From contig NC_086350.1 of the NCBI RefSeq assembly GCF_036324505.1, positions 16,675,532 through 16,739,531 on the forward strand: a stretch of DNA of 64,000 bases, given 5' to 3'. A program made the position numbers and the translations under genes. Positions within the stretch are counted from its first letter, which is position 1. Each line of letters opens with the position of its first letter. Shown here in pieces: positions 1 through 21,900 of this stretch. Below the pieces are notes generated by a model, which had not been told where the DNA came from, searched no databases, and worked only from the letters and a program-made list of their open reading frames with translations. The DNA comes from Eleginops maclovinus. Lineage: Eukaryota; Chordata; Actinopteri; Perciformes; Eleginopidae.

Positions 1-1161
1 AAGCAAACAGACTGTGAAAATATAAGTTTGATTCATGGTTTTGGAAGAGCTCCATTTCTCAAAGTAAGAACACATTTCAGTGGAAGCTCGGTACCGGCCG
101 ATGAAATGTTGCAAGACATACAGTTCTGCCATTGAAACTTTGCCACAGTTTGGCTGCATGTAAACTACAGTCTTATCAAATATGGTGTGATAAACTTTAA
201 GCCGTTTGGTTGCTGAAATGTGTGGGCATTAGAAATGATGTATTCCTTTAAGGCTGTGTGCAACTTCTTTTGTGGGTCATGACTAAGTGCCAGTACCAAC
301 AAATTTGAGATGCAAAGATGATGTAGGCAGTTGAAATATACTGTGTATAATTTGATGAAGAGGGAGGTGATAGGGAAGAAATTATATGGGTGCTACAGAG
401 CATGATGAAATGTGGTTTGGTACAATTAAGGGGTCCATCTAGAATGAGCATCTTAAGATTTGTTGCAACAGCGAACTAATAGTTTTGTTAAACTTCACCA
501 CACTCCATTTTATTCAAATGCTTTTTAAGATCTTCAGGAATATTCTGGTAATTCATTGTGTCCAAAACACTGTGTTTATACATTATACGGTACAGAGTCA
601 TGCTAAGCCTACTTAATCTGACTGTTGTCATTGTTTGGATTTCTGTATCATTGATTATTTTAGGTAAAATGGGACACAAACCTGAAGATGAAACGTGCCA
701 GAATCTACACATTCCTACCGTATATTGCATAGAAAAATCCTCCCATGCTATTTACTTTAAATGAGAGCACTGCAAGATTATCATGATGAAGCCAATGCCA
801 CCCAAGCCTTTTATTTCAGGAATTAAGCCTGAATATATTAGTCATTAGTAGTTTCCTCAATCACTCATTTCATTTTGTATATCCTCTAATGAATATTTTT
901 AATATCCTCTTTTCGAAATGTAGAGGGCTCAATGCACATCACATCAAAATAGTTGCTGAAACTGATGATAAGAATGCCTTGAATACGTTACATTACAAAC
1001 AAATGTCACTATCGTATCATAGTGACAGAAATATGTTTAACCTCAGAAGTTTATTCTATGCTAACGAGCCTGAAGGACAAATGTCTATACAAGCATAGTA
1101 CGCATCTTCCTAATGTAAATAGGAAGGTGTTTTGAAAAAGATGAGTGTATAGTTTATGTTC
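1..1161. other. Non-coding AT-rich sequence
   Basis: No open reading frame above about 80 codons and no protein motif, RNA gene or repeat was recognised on either strand. It is most likely intergenic or intronic. Confidence 0.6.
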
Positions 1162-1206
1162 TGATTCTGCAGTGCATGTGTCTTATACACATGCACTGCA
1201 GAATCA
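1162..1206. repeat. Perfect 20-bp inverted repeat (hairpin)
   Basis: The arm 1162-1181 is perfectly complementary to 1187-1206, with a five-base spacer (cttat). The arm contains ctgcagtgcatgtg and is not simple sequence. No target duplication or transposon-type end was found beside it. It is short for a vertebrate miRNA precursor, so it could be a transcribed structural element, a tiny MITE, or the product of a replication template switch. Confidence 0.85.
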
Positions 1207-5199
<3,993 letters not shown>

Positions 5200-5254
5200 C
5201 AGTATTTTGTAGTTGATGGAATAATTGATTAATCGTCTAATTGTTTCAGCTCTG
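5200..5254. mobile_element. Eroded hAT-type MITE end (possible)
   Basis: The stretch ends with attgattaatcgtctaatt followed by gtttcagctctg. This resembles the terminal region of abundant fish hAT MITEs, which carry attaatcg motifs followed by a terminal cagctct. No matching opposite end or target duplication was found, so it would be a truncated relic. Confidence 0.35.
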
Positions 5255-7231
5255 CTTTGAAGTAATACAAGGAACACACACATGCACACACAGATTTATT
5301 TCATTTATAAATGTGGCAGTAATTATGTTTCCATCTTTTTTGACAAATATCAACTATGTTCTGAACCAAAAGCTCCCAAACAAATGTGCAACACTGAAAG
5401 GCTCAAACAATACAATACTCTTCTTGAAGTATATTTTCTGCAAGAGCTGTTGTTGGAGCTCTACCACCCTGAAAATCTATAGCTGAACCCTCATCGTTCT
5501 TTTTAAAAAGCCCTTTGGACTATGTGTCACAACACATCTTCTCTGATATCTTTTTTCTTTGTCTGCCTCTGCAGATTGATGGCCTGGTGACTAAAGCGTA
5601 AAAGGAATCATAAAAAAGCCACCACCATGTCCAGAGTCGAGTTGCCGTTGCAACTCTATAAACATCAACACACACTACTTTAGAGCGGAGGTTGGAGCTG
5701 TTTGCACATCAAGCGTAAGTGCCATCCAGGCATGAATCCTGTTCAATGACAGCGTCTCTGTCAAGGACTTACACTTTTGTTCACTTTATGCATAAATTCT
5801 AACAATTTGTCTTAGGTACAGCCAATAACCACTGAATACATTCAGATTACATTACAGTAACATTTCTCATGAATTATTTCAAAACAAGCTTTAAAAGTAA
5901 ACCAATTACAATAACACAATATGTCGTCTGTGTGAAATGTTGGGTTGAAAAAATAAATTACTGTTACATGCATCCATCTCTTGTGTTTTTGAAGGGCCAG
6001 GATGTGTGGCCCAGCGCTCAACTCTGTGGCTCATGAGACAGAGGACACATCAAAACAACACACAGCTTGACTCAACTACCTATGCAGTCTGCCAAACTAT
6101 TACATTTACCTCTAATCCATAATTTACAAACGTTTGACTGTTCCGAGATTCAACACTTTCCCAAACTTGAATGCAAGAGTGTAAACTCATGAGAACACAT
6201 TTGACTCAGGATTGTAAATATGGCTAAAGACAACTTGGACAAACAAAAAATGTGCTTCTAAGTTGAGCGAATCAGCATAAATATTTTTGAAATCTTCAAT
6301 TCAATAAATACTCAAGCAGAATATAACAGCAAGCATGACAATAGTAAAAAAGCAATGGTAACTAGACACACTTAGAAAAGAAAGCCCTCATTACGGTTAC
6401 CTAAAGTACTATCAGTTTACATTCAAAGCAAGCCTTGCTCTTCATTACACTGGCTTTGTCTTTCAAGAGCAAATTTTGAAAGTAAAGAGTCTAGAGAGCC
6501 CAGAGGTTACACAGGGTGAACCCCGGTGAGCTCATACCTCGAGTCAGGCCTGGGATTCTGAGTTTTGTTGATATCTGCATTTGTGGTGGAAAAAAAATGA
6601 TGAAAATGCAAAGATATTCCAAAAAAAGTGCCTATGTAACCCCTTAGGCAGGCAGTAGGATCACACTTTGTATAGTGCTGATCACAGCAACCAATATTAA
6701 GATGCAAAATTCATTGGGGACAAAATAGAATAAAATATAGTTTTTGGTTTATTTGTGTCATACTGAAAACATTTGCACCAAGTAGCACGTTCAACATTGA
6801 CAACACAGTATACCAACGACAGCTCCAAGTCATACGTAGTTGTTCTCTGTTTAAAATTAACATAATTACTGGACACAGCAATTATTCTTTAGCCTTTTCT
6901 GCATCATGTATTCTGTCCCTCATTCAGTATAATGTTTACCTTGATTTGGGTGGACAGGACCAATTAGAGAACATTATCTGCTGTTGTTCTATTGTGTTTT
7001 GTACGTTTGACCTTGCTGACAAAAATCAAGTCAACTGCAGCAGTCAGATAACATAACGGCTGACGCTAATGAGCGCTTTGCACTCACTAATAAACCACCA
7101 TATTTGTTTATTGGAACTCATTATATGCACAAAGTACACTGGTTATATTATTCTGAGGGTAATGCTTCTGACGTGCAACAATAATGAAGTTCTGTTCTAA
7201 AGAAATGTTGCATTTTATGCTGTGGTGCATT
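5255..7231. other. Non-coding sequence with one weak candidate terminal exon
   Basis: A long pyrimidine tract ending in cag at 5574 is followed by an open stretch of eight codons and a TAA at 5599-5601. An AATAAA lies at 5952-5957. Together they could form the last exon of a plus-strand gene, but the coding part is too short to identify and chance is a fair explanation. Nothing else was recognised in this block. Confidence 0.3.
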
Positions 7232-7751
7232 TTAAAAGGTCTCCTATTATGCTATATTTGAATAATATATTGTAGGGCACTATTTATACAATGCATACAT
7301 ATGTGAAGTGTTTTGGTCAAAATACCAAACAGATCACCCATTGTAGCATGCCTCACACCCATCTATTTCAGCCCTGTTCCTGAAGTGCTGATTCTGTGAC
7401 TGTCGCTTTAAATTTGAGCTGAAGCTGGCCTCGCCCCTTTGCAGCGCCATGATCTCTCTGTCTGAAGAGAGAAGTTTCTGAAACACTTCTCAGCGTTTAC
7501 CACTAGAACAGTGACATTATATATATTATCTACACAACAACTCTAAGTCGATCCTGCAGACACCGTGGGCGGGACGTTGCCAGGAGTTCAATGTAAAGCC
7601 AGCCGATATTTCGGTTATGACGTCAAATGGAAAAGCAAAAGAGAGAGGGTTATATTTTCTGACACTTTGTGAGTCTCCTTACACACCGGGGACTCATATT
7701 TAAGTATAACAGACATCATAAAATGCATTTTGCATAATAGGGGACCTTTAA
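7232..7751. mobile_element. TTAA-flanked piggyBac-like MITE
   Basis: The two ends are inverted repeats: the left end (7232-7252) reads TTAA, then aggtctcctattatgc, and the right end (7732-7751) read on the other strand gives TTAA, then aggtcccctattatgc. They differ by one substitution and one extra A. TTAA at both borders is the target and duplication typical of the piggyBac superfamily. The 520-bp interior has no transposase, so this is a non-autonomous element. The interior is somewhat GC-richer and has several CpGs (around 7430-7450 and 7560-7625), unlike its flanks. Confidence 0.75.
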
Positions 7752-7933
7752 ATAAACCTTTCTATATCCAAAATACATCAAAGTCACATGGTAATGTCCC
7801 TTCATTCCCCGACTCTAAGTTATTAAATGCAACCAGGAATGCATGCAAGGGAAACATTAATACACACGGACAGTTTCGTGGGATGACAGCAGGTGAGTCA
7901 AAGCACTTCCTTTTCTCAGCTCTCTCACTGACC

Positions 7934-13357
<5,424 letters not shown>

Positions 13358-13662
13358 CTGATTGGATTCTTTTTTTTTCAAAACTTTTTATTGCAAGCAA
13401 GTCATCCAGACAATGACAAGAAGTAAGAACAGTAATAGTCAATACAAAACAGTACAGGTGTTAGCATATTAAGACAATGGGGAATAAGAATGATTTAAAA
13501 AAAAGGAGTGCGTCATTTCAAAGGACCTCCTTGCAAATAAAATAAGAAAGATGTTGTGCTCCATAATCACTTCAGGGTCCGTAGAGATTCCTTGTTTACA
13601 GTTTATTTTTAACCCCCCAACCCCCCACCCAAAGGTATGGTTAGGCCGCTGATTGGATTCTT
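13358..13662 (-). mobile_element. LINE-mobilised retro-insert (LINE 3' end or mRNA retrocopy)
   Basis: A 14-bp direct repeat, ctgattggattctt, brackets the insert at 13358-13371 and 13649-13662. On the plus strand the insert begins with a T-run, which is a poly(A) tail on the minus strand. The signal AATAAA (minus strand, 13387-13392) lies only about 8 bases before that tail. The minus-strand target reads ttt/aagaa, which fits the TT/AAAA-like nick of L1-type endonucleases. The roughly 277-bp cargo has no ORF. It is either a 5'-truncated LINE 3' end or the 3' UTR of a processed mRNA. The short signal-to-tail distance slightly favours a LINE tail. Confidence 0.75.
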
Positions 13663-15399
13663 AAAGGATGTTCATGTTGGATTCGACAAGGATATAAAGT
13701 ATAAAAAAGGTCAAAGTAATCCTGCTCTTACAACCTAATAAAAAAAGTGTTTCCATGATCTATTTTTCCTTCTCGCCTTTGTGTTTTTTGTAGTGTTTTT
13801 TGACAATCGCTGTTCCAAGCGGTACTGGCAGTGAAAGCCGAGGACACGATATAAAAGATATATAAAAAAAAAGAATTCATTTTTTTGTCTTTACTCTATA
13901 GACTTGCTGCAGCAGGTTCATACTCACACAGTACTAAAAAGGAAACCCAACCCCTGGTGCACAGAGAAGTTCTAATACAAAGAACTGAACTCCAAACCTT
14001 TTGTATATGTAATGAATATATTAAGAAAATGATATTCAAATGTTGTAAGGTGATGCACCATTAGCACAGTCAAAACATCATAATGCTAATTAATAGGACA
14101 ATGGTTGAAGCTCCACCTAACTATTTGGTGTAAGAAAATCTGAAAAATAAATTACTTTTGCTTAGAGATTTCGTTTTACATACTGGAGCCGGCGCATCAG
14201 TTGAACTACCTCGACCTGTAAAACATCATCTTAATGACTCAAGTAGTGCACTATGTAACGGTTTCCAAGGTGACAACGGAAACAGAAGAAGATATGTCGA
14301 TACCTGATGCGTATTCAAAAAAAGGAACAGATTAGTACACAGCTATGTCTCACTCCCTCAACTCTTTGTAACTCAACTCTTTTCAAATGTGTATCTGTGA
14401 TGCTATTGTTTGTAGCTTGGATGGTTGGTGACATTGATTTCTGTATTCATTAATGTAACTGGAGGCATTACATTCAGCAAGTAACACTGTTTTTGTTTTA
14501 TGACTTAACATTTACACAGGAAGAAAGCCTTGTTCGATGCACTGCCCATCCAAGAGGCGAAGGACTATGCTAGTGTTGTGATAGTCATGCTAATGTGCCT
14601 AAGCGTTTAATTGCAGACACACAACAACAGCTGTGAGTCTTAACACTGTTTGGGTTCATTGTGAGTTTAGTTGTAGAGGACACCGCCCAAAGCATTCCAG
14701 CTTGTAACAACAATTAGAAAAGTGAAAACATTTTCTCTGCAGTCTATCATATTAAGCTTTGAAAGCCTCCATTTAGGTTCTGGCATGCTTTCTTTGTCAT
14801 GACAGGAGTTATACAGCAGGAAAAGCAAAGGGTGATACTTCTGCATAGGATGGACACATAATTCACATTAAATTGATGCTTTTCATTTCCTCCTGTATTG
14901 AGACAGCAACTGCAGCTCGTCATGACAACAAACTGTAGCTCAGCAAATTCAGTCAAATGGTTTAGATGTGTACAGACCTTCTCTACCAAGGCAGAACAAG
15001 TTACACAACTCTGAGAAAAATAATGGGTTATATGGGAAGTGACAGGATAGCAAAGCGGCCGAAAAGGCATTTGCATTAGGAAAACCTTTGTTATATCATG
15101 AAAGATTGTCCAGTCTTTAGTGGCCAAACAAATGTACAGTATCCTGTATATTTAGGAAATACAACTTCAAACAAAGGGTCTTATGTTTAGTTTTACATCT
15201 TTAGTGTAAGGTATGGGCTTTGCCTGAAGTGATTTTAGGGACTGGCTAAAAGCATAAAGTAAGTATGCTCAAAGTGCTGTCTGACTTCCTCTATAGAACA
15301 AGTGTTAATGTCTGAAAAACAGCTTTCCAACAGCTACAAAGCATTCTTCTTTACACTCTGTATGGTTTATTTAAATTAGAGGACATTGTATTCCAATTC
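13663..15399. other. Non-coding sequence, nothing recognised
   Basis: The longest ORF is a 126-codon frame on the minus strand (14747-15127). It has no recognisable domain and is Cys-rich without regular spacing, so it is judged a chance frame. Confidence 0.5.
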
Positions 15400-15995
15400 T
15401 ACGGAAAAGGATTAGGGCCACATGACCATTTTTTTTGGGGGGGGGGGGGGGTGTAAAAAACAAACAAAAAAAAAGTCAGAATTCTGAGATTAAAGTCAGA
15501 GGTACGGGTTCCTGTAGTGGCCCAACTTCAGTGAGAGACTCTCATAATGCACTACGGAACAATGAAGGAGGTAACAGAGTTTCGGCTCGCCTGAGGGGTC
15601 CCGGAGGAAAGCATATTCCAAATGGCAGAACAAAATTGACTTATAAATCTATATGTGTTGTTTTCACGTTCGTAAAACAACGCAAAGGCGTTAGAACGTG
15701 AAATGCAGACCATGTTTAGCTAGCAGCAAGTGTGTTAGCTTATATGCTAGGTCGATTTCCCCCCCCCCCATCTAATTCTGAAAATAATGGGTTTAGTTTT
15801 TTCGACACACGAGTTGATGCTTGTTGGAACAGTGACGACTGACCAAGACCAACAGCCTGGTGGTTTTCATGTTTCTGTAGAGATTGAATTAAGTATGTTT
15901 ATCAAGGCAGCTAGCAGCTAGCTGAGAGCCTGACAAAAAAAGTATTTTTTCTCAGAACCAAAAAGTTTTTCATGTGGCCCTAATCCTCTTCCGTA
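15400..15995. mobile_element. Non-autonomous DNA transposon (MITE) with 25-bp inverted ends
   Basis: The left end at 15401-15425 (acggaaaaggattagggcc, then acatga) is matched by the reverse complement of 15970-15994 with a single A/G difference. The ends pair through one more base if 15400 and 15995 are included. The 0.6-kb interior has no transposase. It contains a G-run near 15437-15451, a C-run near 15760 and a CpG-rich nested hairpin at 15662-15703. No clear target duplication could be defined, so the superfamily is left open. Confidence 0.75.
15662..15703. repeat. Nested hairpin inside the MITE
   Basis: Arms tttcacgttc (15662-15671) and gaacgtgaaa (15694-15703) are perfectly complementary. 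Inside the loop aacgc (15679-15683) pairs with gcgtt (15688-15692). The structure retains four CpGs in its stems, which is unusual for old AT-rich fish DNA. Confidence 0.6.
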
Positions 15996-18900
15996 CTATT
16001 CTGTGTTGCATATTGTTACCTAAAGAGTCAGAATCAGAGTCAGTCATTTGTTAAACATCATTGTGAGGTATATTGTTCTGCTCTCTGCCAAGCGGGAGTC
16101 ATACTACAAAAAGCTTTAATGTTTATAGTAACACCTTATTTGTTTGTTTTGTTCAACTTTTGATAGCAGCCTGGGCAAGATGACACACAAACTCCTCAAA
16201 GCTTTTCTTTGCTGTAACCCTCAGCATCAATATAAGCTTCTGTCTTCCCTATACACATTTTTGTTTTAAAGGTTACTCAGTAACCAGCCATTGGTGTAGC
16301 ATCCCAACTCTATAATTTGTTTCCCCAATTGTACTACAAGGTATGACTGCAGCTCACTGTTTCTGTGTTATTAAGTTACCTTTCTCTTTCTGATGCTCCT
16401 GGCCTGTTTCTGGTCCAACCTAGATTGTCCTGGTAATCACTGTAAAACATCCTGGAGCAGTTCTTTGATTGGCCTACCAGAGCAGCACTCTTGGCTGTCA
16501 TTTCTTATTTAGGAAAGAGAGGATGTTCATGCCCACAGACAGGACAAGATTTGATTGGAATAACACTGGTGTGCACCGGGTGGGCCGAAATGTCCAATTT
16601 GACAGTGACTGCAGGATGCCTGCCTGAAATGCAGCTGGAATCGTAGCCACATGGAGCAACCAACATCTACTGGTTTTCATTTAAATTTGTGGAAGAGAAA
16701 GTAAATGTAACTAACAACAACTGAAACTTGAGAATAAGAATTTAGTGTTGGTAGAAACACAATCTAGCACATTCAAAGATTGTCTTTCTTCAATGAAATC
16801 TAGTTTCCATTGTATAAATGTGTTTGTTTTCAAAATAAAGACTCCAGCTATGGTGGGGTGTATTTTGTGTGGGAATAAGGGAAAGAAGTGAAAGAAATTT
16901 CAATATTTATAGCATGACCAGGTTCAAAAGACAGAGGCAAAAACAGAATCCTGCCTGCATTATTAGTCTGATCCCTTGATAGACATCTTTCATTATTCAA
17001 ACAATTATTCTTCCTCTATTTAAAAATAAACTTCTCATTTCAACTTATTTTTTTCCCAGTCTCTTTGAGTTCTATGAAGTCCTGTGGTCACATGAATGTC
17101 CCTACAGTGTGTTTTTTTAAACACAGCTTATCAGAGTCTGGAAAACCTGAAGTGTCAAGCTTGTTAATCGTAATGCACAAATTAACTTAAGATGTTACAT
17201 TTTACATATTCGTAATCTATATCCATGTTTCTGGTTGAACACAGGAAACGTATTGAAGACATACTGTGACACTTCTCCAAAGGGCAACTACCCCACGACG
17301 TTGATTAATCAGTCTCATTGAAATGATGTCACATGTTCTTTATTTTCTCATACAGAGTGCAAGCAGAACAGATGGTATCTGGGAGTAACATATTCTCATT
17401 AGGAGGTCCCAAATCTGCATATCTGAAAGGGAAAACGAGAGAAAAAAGGCAGAGGGAGGGGTGAAAAATCCTCAGAGTTTTGGCACAGATCAACTCTCTG
17501 ACCTTCTGTCCAGTCTGCTGGCCGACAGGCAGGAATGAAAGGATGGAGCAGGGAAGGAAAAATGACAGCCTCTCAGTAGCAGAGAGCTCCAGATCTGTGT
17601 CGGCCTAATCAGAAATCACTGATATGTTGCTTTCACCTTTGAAAGAAACCTTTGTTATAGCAAAAAAAATCAATAGGCAGTCATACTCTTCATACAAATA
17701 TAAAGGTTGAGTCTCTACTGTAACTACAATCGGAACAATAATCATTGCCATACGACTGGAGTGTGATTGTGCTTTTATTTTAGCGTAAGTGGGAGGGTAG
17801 AAGAGAAAACGCCTGGGAAATCAAAGGAAGTATCATTGGTGAATTCATTACCATTTAAAGATCAAATTTAAATAAAACACATTCTAAAGGTTCTTGCATC
17901 GAAGAGCTTGAAAAACACAGGGTTTCGCTGATTATCAGAATCTTAACAGAGGAACAATCGAAAATAATCAGTTTCTCTTCAACTCAGCAGGGTGTGCACA
18001 TGAAATGTATTTTTGTTTGTGCGTGTATGTTTGAGTGTTCTTTTAAACTTTTCCAGGAGAATGTGGTGCCCTTTTGTCTACCTAATACTACCTGGCAGCT
18101 AAATGGCACGGCATGTTACTTGACTGATTTGTCAAAATGGGAAGACTGCTGTCGGCTCAAATCACTGTCACCGTTTTAAATTCATTGCATCGCTTTGAGC
18201 AGGTTAAGTTGGTGATTCTTGCCGTGACATGTAGTGGAATATTGAAATGTTTGCTGCGACTGCATCATCGGCATATAGGTCATGGGAGTTGGATTCTGCA
18301 AAGGTGGTGGTTCGTCATATTCTCTTTGTGACTTTCATGGCCAGGGTAAGAAGCGTCGGACAAGAATTAAAAGCTGTATTGCTGCTCGTTTCAGAAGACG
18401 AGAAAAAGTCTAGTGGATAAGAGCAATTTGTAGCCATGGGTAAAGTAGTTGGCATAAGGGTTTTTGACCTCTGAGTATAAAGGGCAAGGTTAACTGTTAG
18501 TGTTTTATTCTTTCTATATTTGTCATTGTTAGAAGTTTTTTGTGGACCCTTGTAAATGTGCATGAGTTTCTTCAGATATTACAAGTAAGGTTAAATGGAG
18601 CAAAATAGTAGGCACTGCAAGGCAGCTGCTACTGTCAAGCTAGCCATTGTGCTGAATAAAGAGCTCAGCATAAAAGTGTTAAACCTCAGCTTTCACGCAC
18701 AATCTGCTCTATGTTCTTTATATTTTCAAAGTATACACGCTTGAGAACAACAGGGCCACAAGGTCCTGAAAATTATAAAAATTATACTAATTTGCATTGA
18801 AAAGAGCCAGTTGGGGTGAATCACACACTGATTAGGATGGCTTCCAGGCACCTCCTTCCAACCCAGCCAGACTGAATATGAATGCCTTGTGCAGGCATAA

Positions 18901-21900
18901 AACAAGAACTGTAGCGTAACAGCAAACATGTTGTTCATGTATATTTCATATTTTATTATATAAAGCAATTAGGGTTCAGGTAACACTCCGCATTTTGCAA
19001 ATAGCAAAGTCACAGAGGATCATGCAATAGCACAACCCCAACCATGATGTAAAACCTTTGTCCTGTGTTTGTTTCTTCTTCAGAATGCAGAGCCCCGGGA
19101 GAGAAGAAACTCTTTTCCCCAGGACCAGCCAGTGGGAAAGTGGCCTTGCAAATCCTTGTAGTTGAGTCTGACTCATTCTGTCTCTCACATAAGAGCCAAA
19201 ATAAAAGGCACAAACCACAGGTTCTCTCAGGTAAAAGTAAGACAGTTAGAAGCTTTGGTGCCTGCGATCACTGCAGTAAAAAAAGCAGACCCAATAACCA
19301 TCTCTGACCCCTTTTACCGAAGGAGAAAAGGCAAATGGCTCTTCTTTACTCTGTAGCAGACATCAAAATAAAAAACATAAAATATGACAAAAGGCATTTG
19401 GTCTCAACGCAAATTTTGAAATGTTTTTATATAAACCTATGTGCATTTATGTTCCCAAATATCACAACTATGGCTTTAATAGTTGGGGATATATGTTTCA
19501 AGTTAACACTTTATAGCAACTACGCTATATGTGTATCTGCAAAAGGTTTTGTTGGATTTGAAATGATAGTTATCACTAAGTTCCATATAGAGATTGCCGC
19601 CATTATATATGTCGAGATTTTTTTAAATATGATGTGCACAAACATTGACTTTGAGGCTCAACGTGTTTACTGCATCATTACCCTTTTTGGACACTGTCTG
19701 GTTACCCTTTTTGCTTCAAACATTTTAGAAATATAAAATGGGTCTTGGAATTGCTACAGGCCCATCTCCTAATCCCTTCACAGTTTTAGAGAAAAATCAT
19801 CTCCTAAAAGCCAATATATTTTATGACCCACCACAACTTTTGAAAGAACAGTTTCTCAGACAGTTCTGCAGGTAGCTCTGATCCCGGTGTCTTCTTTCAA
19901 GATAAGTAACAGCTGAACAATAATTTAATCATTTCAGACCTTTGTGGCAATCAATACAATGCACTTTAGCATTTTGCCTCAAACAAGACCCAAAAAGTAC
20001 TTAGATTGTTTATGTCCCAATTCACCAGCAGACCTTCTAAGTAACACTGAGCAAGTCTCCATTATCACCTAATCCCTTGCAGTTCACTGCATTGGCCTTT
20101 CCATGTACCTATTATTGTCACACATTTAAACCCTTCTGTCTCTGTTAAAAACCAGAGTGATCTGTAACTTAAAAACCTGGCAAATCATTTTAGATGTCTA
20201 AATTATTACAAATCTACACAAATACGTCAGTAAATCATATCATCTTGCAGGTGAAAACCGTATCTACGAACAATATACTTTGTTACTTCTTTGGATTGAT
20301 TGCTCTCCTTTGTCTTGCCTTGTTCCTATGCTTTATTCTCTTTTTCTGCTGCAACAATACCTTATAACTAAGATATCTATTACATAACCCCCCCTTTTTC
20401 TTTTCAACTCCTCTGCTGCACTGTTTTTTTTCTGAAAGTGATTCTACATATTCCGGAGATTATTTTTAAGGCACAACTATATCCGGCTGCAGGCTATAAT
20501 AGACCCTTTAATCCTGTAGGAGACGGGGTTTGTCTGAAACTCAAGAGAAAGCAACAAAGCCTGAAGCAACAAAAAATGAAGGCATGGGAAATCTCTGTCT
20601 ACCATAAACATTATCATTGAAATAATAATAATCACAATAATAATCAATGACAAAAACAACAACAACATATTGGATCAATGAGATATCCTATGGTAGTATA
20701 AAGCAAAGTACAACCACCCCATGCCTATTGCTCCCTTTTTCATGAAAATCCGAAAATCTACAGCCTTTAAGCTTGTCTATGATAAAAAGCAAATGTTTCA
20801 AGGGAGGCTGAGAGATGTCGCTTCCGCCCTAATTGCATAATTTTGATGGCTCTGCGCTACACTTCTGTGGTCTGTTTGCTTTGTGTTCATGACTTGTATA
20901 TCTCTATTCTTAATGGATGGAAGATAAAATGTTCTAAGAGTTGGTTTGTGTTAGTGAGATTTGTTTTAATGTGAAAGTTTAATGCTTGATACGTTTTTGT
21001 AGGAAATGCCTTTTCCTTTTCCCTCCAAAAGATAAGTCAATCAGCCATGAATTACAGAGCTGTAAGAAATCTCTGCATCTTGTAGCCGAGTCACGGACGG
21101 TGAGTACAAAATCGTGCTAGCCATGGGGAAAGTCAAAAACATATGTATAATTCATATTCCAACTAAATATCGGAAATGTGGCAATGGAAATCCTATAAAT
21201 ATAACCTAAAATACAATAATTCATAAACTACACTGCTTTATTAATCATATAGGCATATAATATTATAGATATGAACAGTGGATACAACAAACAAGATATC
21301 TTGGGCATAATGATTTCACTGAATGTAGGAGTGCTTGGTTGTTTTCCTTTTCTGTTCCCTTGCTTCAGATATTTCAAACCCGAATCTCTGCCAATTCTGT
21401 TAGCCTTCACTCGGGAGGGAAAATAAGTACTGCCATACATTTTTAATCTTCATCTTCTCTTCGCACCTGTACAAAGCTTCATGCTGGCTCCATGGGTTAC
21501 CTACTTGCTTGACTATCCCTGACAACCTAATCCTAAAACTTAAGCCTAGCGCTGCTGAGCCTATCCAAGTATTACCATTTATTTCGGGGTGCTTGAGGAC
21601 GTGGTAGCAGGAGTAACAGCATCTGCTTTTGCTGACCACAACCTGCAAAGTTATTATTTATTTATTTACTTGTCAATCATTGCTGTTATTTTGACAGCTA
21701 TCTTATTTGTTGCTTGACAAGTGGAATTTAAATGGATATGGCATAGCAGGCAAAAAATAAAAATAGTGGTGGTCCAATTTCACTGTCTGAACAGATGTAA
21801 ACGGTGTCAGCGTTGGATTCAAATTTCTTAGTTCTGAATTTGTTTTCTTCTGTCAAGCAGATACAACCTGGGACTTAATGTGTGTATATTAAATAGAGTG

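Noticed and set aside
14747..15127. 126-codon minus-strand ORF
   Set aside because: No recognisable domain, irregular Cys content, no splice or promoter context; length is compatible with chance in 64 kb.
19335..19736. 133-codon plus-strand ORF with hydrophobic stretches
   Set aside because: Composition follows AT-rich DNA and no family motif or ordered transmembrane pattern stands out; treated as a chance frame.
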